Shown: piece after piece, positions 61,856-64,000 of the stretch
Numbering within the stretch: position 1 is the stretch's first letter
Layout of the letters: the number at the start of each line of letters is the position of its first letter
From: Arabidopsis thaliana
Lineage: Eukaryota > Streptophyta > Magnoliopsida > Brassicales > Brassicaceae
NCBI RefSeq assembly: GCF_000001735.4
Contig: NC_003074.8
Coordinates: 20,405,261-20,469,260, forward strand
DNA: 64,000 nt
Direction: 5' to 3'
Position numbers and translations under genes: made by a program
The notes under the pieces: generated by a model
Told to the model about the DNA's origin: nothing
Seen by the model: only the letters and a program-made list of their open reading frames with translations
Databases searched by the model: none

Positions 61856-64000
61856 TCAAATGATCTTGTTCCTTGCGTCTTCGAGCTTCTTCAGAATCTC
61901 CGCAGGTGTTCTATCCAGCTCGTCTGCTATTTTCCTCTGCAAGTCCATTGGGAGTGTCGGGAACTGCTCACACAGATCTCCATCTATCACGTCCTGTTAC
62001 AAGATGCAAAAAGTGTCAAATTCAAAATCAAGGGACTTCTTTTGATTTGGAGGAAAAGCAAATGGGTTTTGGTTTATTACCTTGACCGGAAAATATGCAG
62101 ATCTGTAAGCCATGTGGTCTCTCCCGCAGAGAGGAGGATACTCCTGCCTCATGTGCATCTCCAGATGAGAGAAGAAATCCACATCATCACGGGATGTGAA
62201 AGCATGTAATGCCCCTATGCTACCCATCACTGTTCCATACATTATCGATTCCGATCCACCTGGGATCATCGAAGCTTTCTGCAAGCACGTCACAACGTCC
62301 CCAACATGGAACTGTACTATCTCATCCACTTTGTTCGGTGCTCCATTCAGCTTTCCTTGCTCCCACTTGATCTTCCCGCCAGTCGGGTCTTCTTCTATCT
62401 CCTCCGACAGATCCTGAGGCAACCGCACAAAATACACATTCCCAAACTTATCTGCACCTGCCATGGTATCGAAATCCACATGGTGCGATGCTGTCAGCCA
62501 CCTCGGCACGCAGTCATCCGCAAATATGTACAGCTGATTCTCGTCGCGCCTGTACTTGCAGTAATGGAAAGACTGCAAAACGATAATGAAAAGGCTACAT
62601 GAGATATTTCTATAAAACAAAGCACACAGTAGTAAGTAAAATATATAGGAAAAAGGATCTACCACTCACCTCCTGAATGTCACCAACGTATATACGGTCA
62701 CGGTAAGTTTGGATAGAGATAATGGTGTTTGGAAAGAGCTTGTTTTCACATTTCCTAAGCAGTCTCTTTTTCCCCAAATCATACAATCTGAGGACAGGTC
62801 CGATCCCTGCCAGCAGTCTTCCTTGGAACTGGCACAGAGCAAGAGGAACACCTTCTACTTGCGTCTTATGAAGAAGCTCAAGAGATTTCCCATCCTCCAC
62901 AAACCTATAAATATGTATGAACCCAGCCACTAGATTCTTCTTGGGCCAGAACTGCATCCCTTTGACCGTACCAACAGCCAACAGTGTACCATACTCTTTA
63001 TCATGGAAATTCACCGTACAGACACTGTATGCAGCTTCGTTGTCCTGAAGTTCCAGGAGACAAGTTGTCGTAGCTGTCTTGGGATCAAGAACTCTGATGC
63101 AAGAGACCCACTTTTCAGACTCTGCTTTTGGATAACCGTACTGCTCATCAGAAAGCGGGTCTTCCTTATCTTCATCATCCGCACCATTCTCCATCTGATC
63201 TGCATTGCCATTGCCATTTTCTCCCACTCCACCAGCCTCGAAGCACTCCTTTCTTGCAGCTTCACGCTCTTCTGCGGTGAATGCTCCCTGGTCACTCTCG
63301 ATAATAACCAACAACTTCCGCTTGGGATGGAGAACAAACTTTCTAGGCGTGTACCTCAGAGGGACCACTGTTTCGTTGAATGTTTCACCAAGACGATCAA
63401 TCATAAAAATTCTCAGAGCATCCCCAGCGACAGAGACAACACCTTCAGCGCACTGATCAGATGAAAAGGGGGCAGCAAATTCCAGAGTCTCGTAAGACAG
63501 AGGCGTCAAATGGAAGTGTCCCCGGTGAATATAACCAAGCCAAGGTCGGCTAGACAAACACAGCATTGCAGACCGGCCTCTCACAGAAATGGAGAATAGC
63601 TTGGGAGGCTTCAGCCCCAAGAACCGGGAGCGAGAATCCGAAAGCTGACCAGTCACCATGTCCACCACAGTTCTGAAAAGAACACCATTCTGCAGCCCAG
63701 AATTGAGGAAGAGATTTGCCGGGTGATCAGCACCATCATCTCCACCAATCGATGCCTGAACTTCGAGGAATAGCAGAGACTCCGGAGCTGAAGAGACACT
63801 TTGCACGCTGAGAATCTGCAGACAGTCGTCAGGATCCAGAGATAGAATGCGCACAGTATTATCATAAGATCCCACAGCAAGAAAGCGAGACCTTTTTCTT
63901 CCTTCAGGAACAGGGGCAATGTCCAGGCAAGCCACATCACCAGACATTTCATGCTTCTCCACCTCCATCAGCTGGCCAGTCATATCTGCCTCAAAGTATA
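61856..64000 (-). CDS. SAP130B: SF3b subunit 3 (SAP130), C-terminal part only
   Basis: Minus-strand exons 62670-64000 (open at the right edge), 62082?-style boundaries resolved as 62081-62572, and 61856-61993. These are the exact mirror of SAP130a exons. The visible part encodes residues ~563-1214, identical to SAP130a wherever I compared, including the acidic GADDEDKEDPLSDEQYG loop and the C-terminal KKLEDARNKI. Role: SF3b/U2 snRNP branch-site recognition, redundant with SAP130a. It is convergent to SAP130a with NAC063 between. Intron sequences are also the same, so the duplication is very recent or maintained by gene conversion. Confidence 0.96.

Larger units (their letters stand above)
61437..64000 (-). 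repeat. Right arm of inverted repeat (SAP130b), continues past the window
   Basis: Mirror of 56957-59520 at the constant sum 120957. Includes the fragment copy at 61510-61821, the SAP130b 3' UTR, three exons and two introns. Confidence 0.93.

Overview
The window is nuclear DNA of a dicot plant. I recognise it as Arabidopsis thaliana chromosome 3, about At3g55060 to At3g55220. The reasons are AT-rich spacers, short GT-AG introns, a chalcone isomerase identical in layout to TT5, four intronless ABCG half-transporters, and the SAP130a / NAC063 / SAP130b trio. Locus names come from memory of the gene order and products; exon coordinates were read from the sequence and checked for splice consensus and unbroken frame.

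Layout. 1-1.8 kb: 5' end of an uncharacterised coiled-coil-family gene (minus, runs off the left edge). 3.1-5.6 kb: MAEA/Gid9-type CTLH E3-ligase subunit (plus). 6.2-10.6 kb: 15-exon SET-domain (Rubisco-LSMT-like) gene (minus). 11-31 kb: tandem, same-strand, intronless ABCG16, ABCG17, ABCG18 and ABCG19, with the flavonoid gene TT5 (chalcone isomerase) between ABCG18 and ABCG19. A solo LTR lies 42 bp 5' of the ABCG17 start. 33.6-35 kb: pectate-lyase-like gene (plus). 35.4-37.3 kb: intronless EXO70H1 (minus). 39.3-47.1 kb: a decayed RPL35 copy running into the 3' end of the THADA/Trm732-like gene (minus). 47.9-49.0 kb: intact RPL35 (minus). 49.6-54.6 kb: two tandem monoacylglycerol-lipase-like genes (plus). 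55.3-59.1 kb: SAP130a, an SF3b subunit (plus). 60-61 kb: NAC063 (plus). 61.9-64.0 kb: 3' part of SAP130b (minus, cut by the right edge).

The most interesting structures are duplications. (i) The last ~23 codons of the THADA-like reading frame are read, in another frame, from an RPL35 pseudogene that still keeps its introns. (ii) SAP130a and SAP130b form a convergent inverted repeat, apparently identical over the 2.56 kb visible (introns included), with NAC063 in the 1.9 kb loop. Its inner edges carry an unrecognised coding-like fragment, a further copy of which sits in the loop. (iii) The ABCG18 and ABCG19 units share diverged non-coding flanks on both sides. (iv) ABCG17 lacks the N-terminal ~45-55 residues of its paralogues, and an LTR sits where that sequence would be expected.

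The genes do not form one pathway. The functional groupings are membrane export (ABCG), flavonoid synthesis (TT5), cell wall and secretion (pectate lyase, EXO70H1), tRNA modification and ribosome (THADA, RPL35), lipid hydrolysis (MAGL-like pair) and splicing (SAP130). No prokaryotic feature, CRISPR array, tRNA or rRNA was seen.
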